A stretch of DNA of 64,000 nt from NCBI RefSeq assembly GCF_900583165.1, contig NZ_UTKY01000070.1, forward strand, positions 1 to 64,000. Reading direction: 5' to 3'. Source of the stretch: Pseudomonas viridiflava. Its GTDB lineage: Bacteria; Pseudomonadota; Gammaproteobacteria; Pseudomonadales; Pseudomonadaceae. This document shows positions 43,948-52,977 of the stretch, in pieces; positions within the stretch are counted from its first letter, which is position 1, and each line of letters begins with the position of its first letter. Both the position numbers and the translations under genes were made by a program. The notes beneath the pieces are model-generated. The model was given only the letters and a program-made list of their open reading frames with translations. It did not search any database and was not told where the DNA came from.

Positions 43948-44183
43948 GAAGGATTGCCTTCGAAGGCATCCAACAGGTCGTCTGGCAAGGGGTCGTCAAA
44001 ATTATCAGGGGTGACGAACATGTCTTTCATGGCGCCAATTCGTGGTCGCTTGGGTTTTGCTATGGGGACGAGTTGAGCGATTGCACGGCCATGTTTGGAA
44101 ATCGTGATGATTTTGCCAGCGGCGGCTTCATCAACCAGTTTTGAGAGATTGGTTTTGGCCTCACCCAATGGCACGGTAGTCAT
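43944..44183 (-). CDS. Phd/YefM-type antitoxin of the VapC pair
   Basis: Starting at 44183 (AGGGGGA upstream), the 79-residue protein begins MTTVPLGEAKTNLSKLVDEA, continues AAGKIITISKHGRAIAQLVP and ends in a disordered acidic tail (DDPLPDDLLDAFEGNPS) that would wrap the toxin. It precedes and overlaps the toxin gene. The longer frame to 44354 has no ribosome site and was not used. Confidence 0.88.
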   Translation of the reverse strand: MTTVPLGEAKTNLSKLVDEAAAGKIITISKHGRAIAQLVPIAKPKRPRIGAMKDMFVTPDNFDDPLPDDLLDAFEGNPS

Positions 44184-44423
44184 TTGGATTTCCCCCTGTC
44201 TTGGCCAAATATAGCCAAAGCCGGGTGAGCTATCAAAGACGGCCTGACGGCTGGCAGAAGCCACGCGTTTGGCGCGTGATTGCTTGCGGTATAAGAAGTC
44301 CATGGAGTTTCTCCAAAAAGATTTCTTCAAATTCTGCTTTAGAGTGTCAGGCACTATAAATACTGGCCCGAAAATTCAGAACGGACCTACTTTGCCCAGT
44401 CAGAAATTTCCTCTACTGCCGAC

Positions 44424-45356
44424 CTACCGATCCCAATACGGCACCGTTCCAAAACACTCCACAAAATAATCAATCACCGTCCTCACCTTCAGCGACAACC
44501 GCCGGCTGCCCGGCCACAGCGCTGCGATCTGCTGCGGCTCCAGCGTCGTGGCCACTTCGTACTCCGTCAGCACCGCCTGCAATGTGCCGTCGCGCAGGCC
44601 TTCGCCGATCAGCCAGGAGGGGAACACCACCAGCCCCAAGCCTTGTTCGGCGGCGTGGGTGAGGGTGTCGGCGTGGTTGCCGGTGATGGGGCCTTTTACG
44701 CTGTAGGGCGTCCAGTCGCCGCCGTCACGCCGGAAGAACCAGCGCTGTTGGCCGGTGATGCCTTTATAGGCCAGGCATTGGTGCTGGAGGAGTTCATCGG
44801 GGTGTCGGGGCGTGCCGTGCTTAGCCAGATAGGCGGGGCTGGCGGCGATGCGAAAGCGTTGGGGGGCGAAGATGCGTGCCTGCATGCCGGAATCGTTGAG
44901 CACGCCGATGCGAAACAGCAGGTCGGTGCCGTCTTGCAGGGGGTCGACGTAGGTGTCGGTTTGCTGGATATCCAGTTGCAGCTTCGGGTAGCGGCGGCAC
45001 AACTCGCCGAGCCACGGTGACAGATGGCGCTGGCCGAACACCATTGGCGCATTGATGCGCACCAGGCCGCTGGGCTCGCTTTCCTGTTCCTGCAGGGCTT
45101 GGCCGGCGGCTTCCAGTTGTTCGAGCATCAACCGCGCATGTCGCCCGAGCAGGCGGCCGGCTTCAGTAGGGCTGACCGCTCGGGTGTGGCGGTACAGTAA
45201 TTGTTGGCCCAGGGCCTGTTCCATTAACTGGATCTGCCGTGAGATAGAAGAGGGCGCCAGGCCCTCGCGGCGCGCCACTTCGGAGAAGCTGCCAAAGTCC
45301 AGTACAGCGACGAACAGGCGCAATGCCTTGAAACTTAGTTCATTTAAACCCTGCAT
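44424..45356 (-). CDS. LysR-type regulator next to the YdcZ pair
   Basis: The 310-residue protein starts at 45356 with the helix-turn-helix LRLFVAVLDFGSFSEVARRE, LAPSSISRQIQLMEQALG. Its effector domain has LVRINAPMVFGQRHLSPWL and GLGLVVFPSWLIGEGL. It is of the subgroup close to CrgA-like regulators. The divergent start of the first YdcZ gene is 117 bases away, so these membrane proteins are the likely targets. Confidence 0.9.
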   Translation of the reverse strand: MQGLNELSFKALRLFVAVLDFGSFSEVARREGLAPSSISRQIQLMEQALGQQLLYRHTRAVSPTEAGRLLGRHARLMLEQLEAAGQALQEQESEPSGLVRINAPMVFGQRHLSPWLGELCRRYPKLQLDIQQTDTYVDPLQDGTDLLFRIGVLNDSGMQARIFAPQRFRIAASPAYLAKHGTPRHPDELLQHQCLAYKGITGQQRWFFRRDGGDWTPYSVKGPITGNHADTLTHAAEQGLGLVVFPSWLIGEGLRDGTLQAVLTEYEVATTLEPQQIAALWPGSRRLSLKVRTVIDYFVECFGTVPYWDR

Positions 45357-45473
45357 TGAAACTCCAACCTGTGTGTTTTGCGCAAAGGTGTTGTCCGCAT
45401 GCTCCCATTTATCGCACAGCACGGCCATCGGATAATGCGCGCCATGTTTCCTTTATTGAAATGCAGGTGATGT

Positions 45474-45962
45474 ATGCAGGCGAGTTCTGTCGAGGGTGTG
45501 GCGCGCGCTACGCCGAAGAAAAACCTGATGCGGTTGCTGTTGTTGCCGCTGGTGATCCTGGCGGGCATGGGCCTGTCGGTTGAAGCGGGTTTGCTGGGGC
45601 CTTTGGGTGTGCAGGTGGGGCATCTGTGGGCGACGTTGAGTATTTTTGGTGTTGGCTCGGCGATCCTGTTTTTACTGTTGCTGTTCAGCGGCCCGCAAAA
45701 GGGCCCGGCGCTGACTGACTTGCCGCGCTGGCAGTTGATCGGCGGCTTTCTGGGGCCGATGTATGTGGTGGTGCTGACCCTGGCCACGCCCCATATCGGC
45801 ATTGCCATGACCATGATTGCGATTTTGTCGGGGCAAGTGGGCAAGAGCGTGCTGATCGACCACTTTGGCTGGTTCGGCACTGCGCGCAAGCGGGTTAACG
45901 GCGAACGTTGGATCGCCCTGGCGTTGATTGTGGCGGCACTTGTTCTGATTGCACGAGGGTAA
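45474..45962 (+). CDS. Small DMT-type membrane protein, DUF606/YdcZ (first of a pair)
   Basis: The 162-residue protein has about five membrane segments: LLLLPLVILAGMGLSVEAGL, LWATLSIFGVGSAILFLLLL, IGGFLGPMYVVVLTLATP, MTMIAILSGQVGKSVLID and a C-terminal one. These are the features of DUF606, half-sized relatives of DMT transporters that probably work as dimers. The second copy follows after four bases, which suggests a heterodimer. The substrate is unknown. Confidence 0.85.
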   Translation: MQASSVEGVARATPKKNLMRLLLLPLVILAGMGLSVEAGLLGPLGVQVGHLWATLSIFGVGSAILFLLLLFSGPQKGPALTDLPRWQLIGGFLGPMYVVVLTLATPHIGIAMTMIAILSGQVGKSVLIDHFGWFGTARKRVNGERWIALALIVAALVLIARG

Positions 45963-45966
45963 GACG

Positions 45967-46422
45967 ATGAATCTGATTCTGTTATTGGTGCTGGTGATTG
46001 CTGCCGGCGCGGTGTTGAGTGTGCAGGCGGCGATCAATGGGCGACTGGGCCAGACCGTGGGTGTGTTGCGCAGCAGCCTGCTGACCTTCGCGGTGGGCGC
46101 GCTGACCACGGCTCTGCTGATTTTCTTCTTCGAACCGACCCAGGCCGTCAGCCTGCTGGATGTGCCGAAATGGCAGCTCACTGGCGCTTTGTTCGGCGTG
46201 GTGTACATGATTGTGATGGTCGGCGCGGTGCCAGTTGTGGGGACGGCAGTTGCGACGGTGGCGGTGATCGTCGGGCAACTGGGCATGGGCATGTTGATCG
46301 ACAATTTTGGCTGGCTGGGCAACCCGGAGATCGAATTGTCTGGTAGCCGGATTGCCGCGATGTTGCTGTTGGCATTGGCGTTGGTGTTCATGTATCGCAG
46401 CAATACCCGACAGGTCGATTAA
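45967..46422 (+). CDS. Small DMT-type membrane protein, DUF606/YdcZ (second of a pair)
   Basis: The 151-residue protein has the same topology as its neighbour (AAGAVLSVQAAINGRLGQTV, TGALFGVVYMIVMVGAVPVV, GQLGMGMLIDNFGWLG). The shared motif GQ(V/L)G-x-x-x-LIDxFGWxG with the first gene shows a common origin. The two genes almost touch, so they are co-transcribed and probably form one transporter. Confidence 0.85.
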   Translation: MNLILLLVLVIAAGAVLSVQAAINGRLGQTVGVLRSSLLTFAVGALTTALLIFFFEPTQAVSLLDVPKWQLTGALFGVVYMIVMVGAVPVVGTAVATVAVIVGQLGMGMLIDNFGWLGNPEIELSGSRIAAMLLLALALVFMYRSNTRQVD

Positions 46423-46443
46423 CGCAGACGGCTAGACGCGGTA

Positions 46444-46475
46444 AAAATGTGGGAGAGGGCTTGCTCCCACATTTT
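46444..46475. repeat. REP hairpin between convergent genes
   Basis: AAAATGTGGGAG and CTCCCACATTTT form a perfect 12-base stem around AGGGCTTG. It lies between the YdcZ pair and the convergent NUP gene and, with T-runs on both strands, may work as a two-way terminator. Confidence 0.85.
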
Positions 46476-46483
46476 GATCTTCA

Positions 46484-47512
46484 TCAGGCTTCTGGGATGC
46501 CTTTTTCCCACGCTGACCAGTTCTTCAAAATCGCCTGAACCAGCGGGTTGCCCGTGCGATACAGGTTCTCCAACGCCGGCACAAACCCACCCTGATCCGC
46601 GTATTTCAACAGGTTGTCGACCTCGCTATAGCCAGGATAAGGCCGGTCGAAATCCGAACCTGCCCGCACCACCGCCAGGCGCTGAATATCCACCAACCCC
46701 TCACGGCTGGCACGCAGCAGTGCTTCATAGGTGGAGTTGTCTTCCTGTTGGGTGGTGCAGTACTCGCCTTTGTTGTCCGTCAGCAGCTTGGTCCAGACCT
46801 CGGCGCGTTCGCTCAGGCGTGTGCCGGAGAACCAGGTGTTGCCTGCCAGGGTGTCGCAACGGGTGACCTGCGGCGGCTGGTTCGCGGGAGCGGCGGGGTA
46901 GTGTTTGCGCCAGGCCGTGGACTCCTTGCTCTCCGTCAATTCGACCTGATGCGACAACGCAAACGCTTTGGCCTGCAACTTGGGGTTGAGCTCAAACACT
47001 TCGGTCTTGTAGTCCAGCGGCGGTTTTTCGTTGGGGCCCTTGGTGTTGATGCCGATGTAACCCGTCGGCCAATCCTTGGGTGCATCCCGCGAGTCCAATT
47101 CCCACTGGGTGCCGAACTCCACCAGGTAATGAGCCCACGCGGTGGTGCCGATGGTGCCGTGCTTGGGGCTGATACCGGCGATCCCAGCGATCAGGAAGTA
47201 GCTCTGGCGCAAATCGAACTTGGGCGACAGCGCGAGGGCCAGGGTGGACGCGGCCGCGTTGGTCTGGCCCATGCCGGTCACCAGCAGGCACACGGCCTGG
47301 GTGTTGCAGCGGATTATCGGGTATTCGGCTGAAAGGCCAGGCACGCGCACTTCTTGCTTGAGCTCCAGGCGATCGATCCAGGTGTGTGCCTCAGGGGCGA
47401 ACATGGTGATCAGCATGACTTTGGGTTTGATCGGCACCGGGGCATCCGCCAGCACCACGTGGGGCAGCAGGGCCAGGCCGGCAGCCATCGAGAGACGGGT
47501 AAACGCTTTCAT
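46484..47512 (-). CDS. Purine nucleoside permease (NUP) family protein
   Basis: The 342-residue protein has a signal peptide (MKAFTRLSMAAGLALLPHVV, cleaved after LADA) and the NUP pattern (PKVMLITMFAPEAHTWIDRL, LLVTGMGQTNAAASTLALAL, SYFLIAGIAGISPKHGTIGT). The fold is related to nucleoside phosphorylases, so despite the name it is more likely a periplasmic nucleoside-binding or cleaving protein; the signal peptide supports that location. It lies 14 bases after the Tsx-like porin gene, forming a nucleoside uptake operon. Confidence 0.88.
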   Translation of the reverse strand: MKAFTRLSMAAGLALLPHVVLADAPVPIKPKVMLITMFAPEAHTWIDRLELKQEVRVPGLSAEYPIIRCNTQAVCLLVTGMGQTNAAASTLALALSPKFDLRQSYFLIAGIAGISPKHGTIGTTAWAHYLVEFGTQWELDSRDAPKDWPTGYIGINTKGPNEKPPLDYKTEVFELNPKLQAKAFALSHQVELTESKESTAWRKHYPAAPANQPPQVTRCDTLAGNTWFSGTRLSERAEVWTKLLTDNKGEYCTTQQEDNSTYEALLRASREGLVDIQRLAVVRAGSDFDRPYPGYSEVDNLLKYADQGGFVPALENLYRTGNPLVQAILKNWSAWEKGIPEA

Positions 47513-47526
47513 CTAAAGCTCCTCTA

Positions 47527-48474
47527 TCAGAATTGATAACCCACGCCGGCGTAGTAACCCCAGCCGTCGGAGCGGGCGCGGAAGTTACCCTCGCCAAAAT
47601 TCAACTCGCTGCCGTCTTCCCAGTTGCCGCCGTTATGGAAGTAACGGCCGACCAGGGTGAACCGCAGATGGGTAAACGAATACAGCAACACATTGGTCGC
47701 CACTACGGAGTTGGCGGTGCGCGCCGGGTTGTCCTTGTGCAGGTCGGAGCCAAAGTCGTAGTTGGTGAAGCCGATATAGGTCAGCGAAGCGCCATTGTCG
47801 AACTTGCCGAGGGGCACGATGTACTTCATCTGTGCACGGTAGCCGTCCCACGAATATTCATTGCTGGCGCCATAATTTTCCCACTGGTAGCGCCCGTAGA
47901 AGTTGGCCGACAGGTTGACCCGCGAGTGGGTGTCGATGTCGGTGCCCAGACCGCTGTACAGCGTATTGGCGCGGTTGGCCTTGTTGCTGCCGTGGTCGTA
48001 GATCCAGTCGAACGCCACATACCATTCCTTGAACGGGCCGATGGCCAGGCTGCGGCCAGCCAGGTAGTCGATGGAGATACGCGGCTCGTGCTCCATGAAT
48101 ACCGGCGAGCCGTGGTCCCACACGCCTTTGTCATTGCTGTTACCGATACCCAGGATCTTCGGCACATCAATATAGCCATACAGCTCAAACGGGCCCTTGC
48201 GGCCGAAGTACTCGTATTCCAGGTAAATGTCGTCGGAGGGTTTGGGGCCGAAGCTGATGTCTTTGCTGCCGATTAGTGTGAGGTCTTGGTTGAACCACTC
48301 GGAGAGGTAGGCGCCTTTTTTCGGCGGACTGGGCTCAACGCTCAGGGTTTCGCCCTGCGCTGAGTCATCCGCGGGGTTGGGTTGCGCCAAAATGGGCGCG
48401 CTGAGTACTCCCGTAACGGCGGCCAGTAGCAGGGAAACACCAAGGGAGGCAGGGTGCCTAGAGGTGGAGTGCAT
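47527..48474 (-). CDS. Tsx-like nucleoside-specific outer-membrane channel
   Basis: The 315-residue protein has a signal peptide (to about residue 30, PILAQ), a short Pro-rich linker and a 12-stranded-type barrel with Tsx features: WFNQDLTLIGSKDISFGPKP, DDIYLEYEYFGRKGPFELYG, YGYIDVPKILG and the terminal YYAGVGYQF. Tsx channels carry nucleosides across the outer membrane. It is the first gene of the operon with the NUP-family protein. Confidence 0.88.
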   Translation of the reverse strand: MHSTSRHPASLGVSLLLAAVTGVLSAPILAQPNPADDSAQGETLSVEPSPPKKGAYLSEWFNQDLTLIGSKDISFGPKPSDDIYLEYEYFGRKGPFELYGYIDVPKILGIGNSNDKGVWDHGSPVFMEHEPRISIDYLAGRSLAIGPFKEWYVAFDWIYDHGSNKANRANTLYSGLGTDIDTHSRVNLSANFYGRYQWENYGASNEYSWDGYRAQMKYIVPLGKFDNGASLTYIGFTNYDFGSDLHKDNPARTANSVVATNVLLYSFTHLRFTLVGRYFHNGGNWEDGSELNFGEGNFRARSDGWGYYAGVGYQF

Positions 48475-48629
48475 TGAAAATCCCTATTCGTACGCGGTTT
48501 GAACCCGATTCTTCGGGTAGCGGTGAACTTGGCTGGCAAGTTCGTACCGCAAACGTTTGCACAGGCTGTACCAACTTTGACTATTGGACTGAATCAGTTG
48601 AGAAAAATCGAAATTATTCGACCTCTTGG

Positions 48630-49568
48630 TCAGAATTGACTGGGTGTCATTTTTTCAACGTGATTGAACAGGTGCATCGCCGTTTCCCGCCGATATTCGC
48701 TTGGCGTTTGCTGCATCTCGATCCGAAAGTGCCGGTTGAAATTGGACAGGTTGGCGTAACCCACTTCAAAGCAGATCGCCGCCACCGACATCTCGCTTTG
48801 CAGCAATAGCCGGCAGGCGCGCTGTACACGAAACTTGCGCATCAGGTCGATAAAACCGTGGCCGGTGTTGCGTTTGAAAAAGCGCGAAAAGCCTGGCTCG
48901 CTCATCTCCAGTTGTTGCGCAATGACCGACAGGCGCACGTCGCCGGTGAGTTCACGCATCAGGTAGTCGAATGCACGATTGATGCGCTCGGCACTGCGGG
49001 CGTCCAGGGTGGGGGCGTAGCAAGGGCTGGCGAGGGCCTTCATGTGGGGCTGCGGGGCGTTTTTCAGGGTGTCGAGCAGTTGCAGGAACAGGATCAGCCG
49101 TTGCAGGCCGTGGGCGTGGCCGATGTCTTCCATCAGGCGTGCCGCCATCGTGGCCGTGTCGCCGCTGAATTCCAGGCCACGCCGGGCCAGTTCAAACAGC
49201 GGCTGCAAATCGCCCAGCTCTGGCAGGGCCTTGCGCAAGGCGAGGAGGGCGGCGCCATCGAATTGCAGCACTACGTCGCGGCCTGTGAGGTATTCGCCGG
49301 GCGCCAGTTCGCCGATCCAGTCGTGGGGCAGGTCTGGGCCGATCAGCGCCACATGCCCGGCGCTGAAGGCACCGATGAAGTCGCCCGCCACCAACTTGCC
49401 GCTGCCTTGGCGGATGAGGTGGATCTCGAACTCGGGATGGTGGTTCCAGCGTGCCAGATCATAGGGGTAGTCGTGCTCGAACCAGCGAAAGCAGTGGTCC
49501 GGCTCGGGCAGGATCACTTCCAGTTCGGCGGGGCGTTGCTCGAATAGCTGGGCGCGGCTGGCAGGCAT
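48630..49568 (-). CDS. AraC-family regulator of the polyol locus
   Basis: The 312-residue protein has an N-terminal cupin domain (YDLARWNHHPEFEIHLIRQG, GHVALIGPDLPHDW) and two C-terminal helix-turn-helix motifs (RLSVIAQQLEMSEPGFSRFF, VAAICFEVGYANLSNFNRHF). It resembles the mannitol/polyol regulator group of pseudomonads. It is divergent from the solute-binding protein gene with a 211-base region holding a strong inverted repeat, and is the obvious regulator of that operon. Confidence 0.88.
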   Translation of the reverse strand: MPASRAQLFEQRPAELEVILPEPDHCFRWFEHDYPYDLARWNHHPEFEIHLIRQGSGKLVAGDFIGAFSAGHVALIGPDLPHDWIGELAPGEYLTGRDVVLQFDGAALLALRKALPELGDLQPLFELARRGLEFSGDTATMAARLMEDIGHAHGLQRLILFLQLLDTLKNAPQPHMKALASPCYAPTLDARSAERINRAFDYLMRELTGDVRLSVIAQQLEMSEPGFSRFFKRNTGHGFIDLMRKFRVQRACRLLLQSEMSVAAICFEVGYANLSNFNRHFRIEMQQTPSEYRRETAMHLFNHVEKMTPSQF

Positions 49569-49649
49569 GGCGAGACTTCTTATCGTTCTTGGGATCGCTC
49601 CAAAATACGCGCCTGTGTCCGCTGAACGCTACTGCTGGTTTTGCCCTGC

Positions 49650-49695
49650 ACTGATACTTTTTTAACTTCAGGCCTGTGGTTAAAAAAGTACCAGT
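49650..49695. promoter_or_regulatory. Strong inverted repeat in the divergent polyol promoter region
   Basis: ACTGATACTTTTTTAAC at 49650-49666 is mirrored at 49679-49695 (GTTAAAAAAGTACCAGT) with one mismatch in 17 bases and a 12-base spacer. It lies 85 bases before the solute-binding gene and 82 bases from the AraC start. It may be an operator or a promoter element; a terminator is less likely between divergent genes. Confidence 0.55.
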
Positions 49696-49779
49696 CGCGC
49701 ATCCGCCACGGGTTTGTGAGGGCGCGGTCAAGCTGCTGTAATCGGCGCTCAACAACAAAAACAACAGGTAGAAACCGCT

Positions 49780-51090
49780 ATGTTCAAGCTCCCGCAAGCG
49801 CTGTTCCTGCTTTCCGGCCTGACGCTGGCCATGCCCGGCCACGCTGCCGACACCGTCACCATCGCCACGGTCAACAACAGCGATATGATTCGCATGCAGC
49901 GCCTGTCCAAGGTGTTCGAAGCGGCGCACCCCGACATCAAGCTGAACTGGGTAGTGCTCGAAGAAAACGTGCTGCGCCAGCGCCTCACCACCGACATCGC
50001 CACCCAGGGCGGTCAATTCGACGTGTTGACCATCGGCACCTACGAAACCCCGCTGTGGGGCGCCAAGCACTGGTTGGAACCTCTGACCGAACTGCCCGCT
50101 GATTATGACGCCGACGATATCTTCCCCTCGGTACGCCAGGGCCTCTCGGTCAACAACACCCTGTACGCCTTGCCGTTTTATGGCGAAAGCACCGTCACCT
50201 ACTACCGCACCGACCTGTTCAAGCAGGCTGGCTTGAGTATGCCCACGCACCCGACCTGGGCCCAGCTCGGCGAATTCGCTGCCAAGCTCACGGCCAGGGA
50301 CAAGGACCAATACGGCTTGTGTCTGCGCGGCAAGGCCGGTTGGGGTGAAAACGTCGCCTTGCTGAGCACCATGGCCAACGCCTTTGGAGCGCGCTGGTTC
50401 GATGAGCAGTGGAAGCCCGAACTGACCAGCCCCGAGTGGACCGCCGCCGCCAACTTCTACGTCAACACCCTCAAGCAATATGGGCCGCCGGGGGTGTCGA
50501 GCAACGGCTTCAACGAAACCCTGGCGCTGTTCAACAGTGGTAAATGCGCGATTTGGGTCGATGCCAGCGTTGCCGGCTCCTTCACCACCGACAAGAGCCA
50601 AAGCAAAGTCGCCGACAGTGTCGGTTTCGCCGCCGCGCCAACCGAAGTCACCGACAAGGGCTCGTCCTGGCTGTACGCCTGGTCGTTGGCGATTCCGGCC
50701 ACGTCCAAGCACAAGGACGCGGCCAAGACCTTTATCGCCTGGGCAACTTCCAAGGACTACATCCAATTAGTCGCCGATAAAGAAGGCATCACCAACGTAC
50801 CGCCGGGCACGCGCCAGTCTACCTACAGCGACGCCTACTTGAAGGCCGCGCCGTTTGCCCAGGTGACCTTGGAAATGATGAAACACGCCGACCCCGCACA
50901 CCCGTCTGCCCAGCCGGTGCCGTATGAAGGCATCCAGTACGTGACCATTCCCGAGTTTCAGGCCATCGGCACTTCGGTGGGCAAGTTCTTCTCGGCGGCG
51001 CTCACCGGCGGCATGTCAGTTGACCAAGCCTTGCTGCAAGCCCAGGCCACCACCGAGCGCGAGATGAAACGCGCCGGTTACCCGAAGTGA
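49780..51090 (+). CDS. Polyol/sugar ABC transporter solute-binding protein
   Basis: The 436-residue protein has a signal peptide (to about residue 22, MPGHA|ADTV) and the type-1 extracellular solute-binding fold: IATVNNSDMIRMQRLSKVFE, LTTDIATQGGQFDVLTIGTY, LPFYGESTVTYYRTDLFKQA and FNSGKCAIWVDASVAGSF. It resembles the mannitol/sorbitol binding proteins (MtlE/SmoE type). No permease or ATPase genes are next to it, so it must use those of another locus or has lost them. The dehydrogenase gene follows after 18 bases. Confidence 0.88.
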   Translation: MFKLPQALFLLSGLTLAMPGHAADTVTIATVNNSDMIRMQRLSKVFEAAHPDIKLNWVVLEENVLRQRLTTDIATQGGQFDVLTIGTYETPLWGAKHWLEPLTELPADYDADDIFPSVRQGLSVNNTLYALPFYGESTVTYYRTDLFKQAGLSMPTHPTWAQLGEFAAKLTARDKDQYGLCLRGKAGWGENVALLSTMANAFGARWFDEQWKPELTSPEWTAAANFYVNTLKQYGPPGVSSNGFNETLALFNSGKCAIWVDASVAGSFTTDKSQSKVADSVGFAAAPTEVTDKGSSWLYAWSLAIPATSKHKDAAKTFIAWATSKDYIQLVADKEGITNVPPGTRQSTYSDAYLKAAPFAQVTLEMMKHADPAHPSAQPVPYEGIQYVTIPEFQAIGTSVGKFFSAALTGGMSVDQALLQAQATTEREMKRAGYPK

Positions 51091-51108
51091 TTTTTACAGG
51101 ACATCGCC

Positions 51109-51882
51109 ATGAAACGACTTGAAGGTAAAAGCGCACTGATCACCGGGTCGGCGCGTGGGATCGGGCGCGCCTTTGCCCAGGCTTACATCGACGAAGGCGC
51201 CACCGTTGCCATCGCCGATATCAACCTGCAACGGGCGCAGAAGACGGCGGCGGAGCTGGGCCCACAGGCCTATGCGGTGGCGATGGACGTCACCGACCAA
51301 CACTCTATCGACGGCGCGATTGCTGCGGTGGTGGCCAAGGTTGGCAAGCTGGATATCCTGATCAACAATGCCGCGCTGTTTGACCTGGCGCCCATCGCCG
51401 ATATCACCCGCGACAGCTTCGAACGCCTATTCTCCATCAACGTCGCTGGCACGCTGTTTACCCTGCAAGCGGCGGCACGGCAGATGATCCACCAGGGCCA
51501 CGGTGGCAAGATCATCAACATGGCCAGCCAGGCCGGGCGCCGTGGCGAGCCGCTGGTGGCGGTGTACTGCGCGACCAAGGCGGCGGTGATCAGCCTGACC
51601 CAGTCGGCGGGGTTGAACCTGATCAAGCAGGGCATCAACGTCAACGCCATCGCCCCGGGTGTGGTGGATGGGGAGCATTGGGATGGGGTGGATGCGTTGT
51701 TCGCCCGGCATGATGGGCTGGCGCCGGGGGAGAAGAAGAAGCGGGTAGGGGAAGAGGTGCCGTTTGGGCGGATGGGCACGGCGCAGGATCTTACTGGGAT
51801 GGCGGTGTTTCTTGCGTCCAAGGAGGCTGATTATATAGTGGCCCAGACCTATAACGTTGATGGTGGCAATTGGATGAACTGA
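51109..51882 (+). CDS. Short-chain dehydrogenase, sorbitol/L-iditol 2-dehydrogenase type
   Basis: The 257-residue NAD-dependent dehydrogenase shows TGSARGIG at 12-19, the NNAA motif (KLDILINNAALF), the catalytic Ser in INMASQAGR, and Tyr153 and Lys157 in YCATK. Length and C-terminal motif (DYIVAQTYNVDGGNWMN) resemble polyol dehydrogenases that oxidise sorbitol or galactitol to the ketose. Its position right after the polyol-binding protein supports the substrate class, though the exact polyol is unknown. Confidence 0.87.
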   Translation: MKRLEGKSALITGSARGIGRAFAQAYIDEGATVAIADINLQRAQKTAAELGPQAYAVAMDVTDQHSIDGAIAAVVAKVGKLDILINNAALFDLAPIADITRDSFERLFSINVAGTLFTLQAAARQMIHQGHGGKIINMASQAGRRGEPLVAVYCATKAAVISLTQSAGLNLIKQGINVNAIAPGVVDGEHWDGVDALFARHDGLAPGEKKKRVGEEVPFGRMGTAQDLTGMAVFLASKEADYIVAQTYNVDGGNWMN

Positions 51883-51908
51883 CGCGCATTCAGATAAATG
51901 AGACCTTA

Positions 51909-51934
51909 GTGGGAGCTGGCTAGCCTGATCCCAC
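51909..51934. repeat. Degenerate REP hairpin after the polyol operon
   Basis: GTGGGA and TCCCAC bracket GCTGGCTAGCCTGA, a shortened REP unit. It is the last GC-rich sequence before the AT-rich island. Confidence 0.65.
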
Positions 51935-51965
51935 CTTTTATTCTCACTGTTCTTTACTTAGGGGC

Positions 51966-51998
51966 CTAATCAGAAAAACCGCGATCGAAGAAGCAAGG
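51966..51998 (-). repeat. Displaced copy of the nrtR 3' end at the island edge
   Basis: On the minus strand this encodes CFFDRGFSD and a TAG stop, compared with YFFDRSFAD and TAG at the end of nrtR (55089-55121). About 24 of 33 bases agree, in the same orientation and phase. It lies at the far side of the AT-rich island. This is the arrangement left when an element integrates at a gene 3' end and replaces it. The similarity is modest, so chance or independent origin is not excluded. Confidence 0.5.
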
Positions 51999-52021
51999 TT
52001 TTGTTAAAAAGCTTTTATGAC

Positions 52022-52789
52022 TCAAGAGAATATAGTCATGCCCATTCGTCCGATTAAGAAAATGAGTAATATTAAAAAAAATATTCTGATAAACCCACTG
52101 CCATAGCGTAACGCCAAAAAAACTCCAGTGAGGGAGCCTGCAATGTTGCACAAGGCAACGACTCCACCTATTGTCCATAAGACGTTGCCGGAAGGTATAA
52201 AAAATATGAGCGCCGCGCTGAATGTCCCTAAATTAACTAGCTTCGCAGAGGCAGAGGCGTTTAAAAAATCAAACCCGAAATATTTCACAAAAACAAAGAG
52301 TAGGAGGCTACCACTGCCAGGTCCAAATGCGCCATCATAGAATCCGATCAATGCCCCCAAAAAAACACCCAACAGAATGTCGCTGTTACGGCATTCTTTA
52401 TTTGCGTATGTTAGGCCGAAATCCTTCCTTGTAAATGTATAGCCGGCCATCACTATCAAAATGAAAAAAACAACGTACTCCATCGCGCGCTTAGGAATCA
52501 TCGATACTGATAAGGCGCCAAGATAAGCAAAGATAAGTGCTGAGGTCATGGTGGGAAGCATTAATTTCCATAGGATTTTAATTCTTTTTGTATAGCTTAA
52601 TATTGAGGATAGGTTTCCGGCCAGGACAGCTAGTTTATTCGTTCCGAAAACCGTGGCCAGGCTGTGTTGAGGGAGGGCATGCAAAAGTGCAGGGACTTGT
52701 ACCAACCCGCCACCACCCACGGCTGCATCGATTAGTCCGCCGCAAAAAGCAAAGAAACCTAGCGCAATTAAAATCTGTTCAGATTCCAT
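52022..52789 (-). CDS. TSUP (TauE/SafE) family permease
   Basis: The 255-residue protein has about eight membrane segments in two repeats (LGFFAFCGGLIDAAVGGGGL, VFGTNKLAVLAGNLSSILSY; ALIGFYDGAFGPGSGSLLLF, SAKLVNLGTFSAALIFFIPS). The paired G-G-G and G-P-G-S-G motifs are typical of TSUP carriers, which move sulfite, sulfonates or small organic anions. Codon use is AT-rich (many AAA, ATA, TTA) unlike both flanks. It is the outermost gene of the island and is on the same strand as the next one. Confidence 0.88.
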   Translation of the reverse strand: MESEQILIALGFFAFCGGLIDAAVGGGGLVQVPALLHALPQHSLATVFGTNKLAVLAGNLSSILSYTKRIKILWKLMLPTMTSALIFAYLGALSVSMIPKRAMEYVVFFILIVMAGYTFTRKDFGLTYANKECRNSDILLGVFLGALIGFYDGAFGPGSGSLLLFVFVKYFGFDFLNASASAKLVNLGTFSAALIFFIPSGNVLWTIGGVVALCNIAGSLTGVFLALRYGSGFIRIFFLILLIFLIGRMGMTIFS

Positions 52790-52977
52790 GTGGTGGCCCC
52801 GACGAGCATTTGAAATTTTGATCGCGCATCATGCACTCTTCTAGTGGGGAAGTTATGCTGCTTTGGAAACTCCGATTAGCTGGCGGGTTATGGCGGACGC
52901 TAAGCGGAGTTTTTCTAAGCGTTATCGAGTTGCTTTCAGTGTGGGTTGTATCTGTATTTGGAAGGCGCGTAAGCTAA

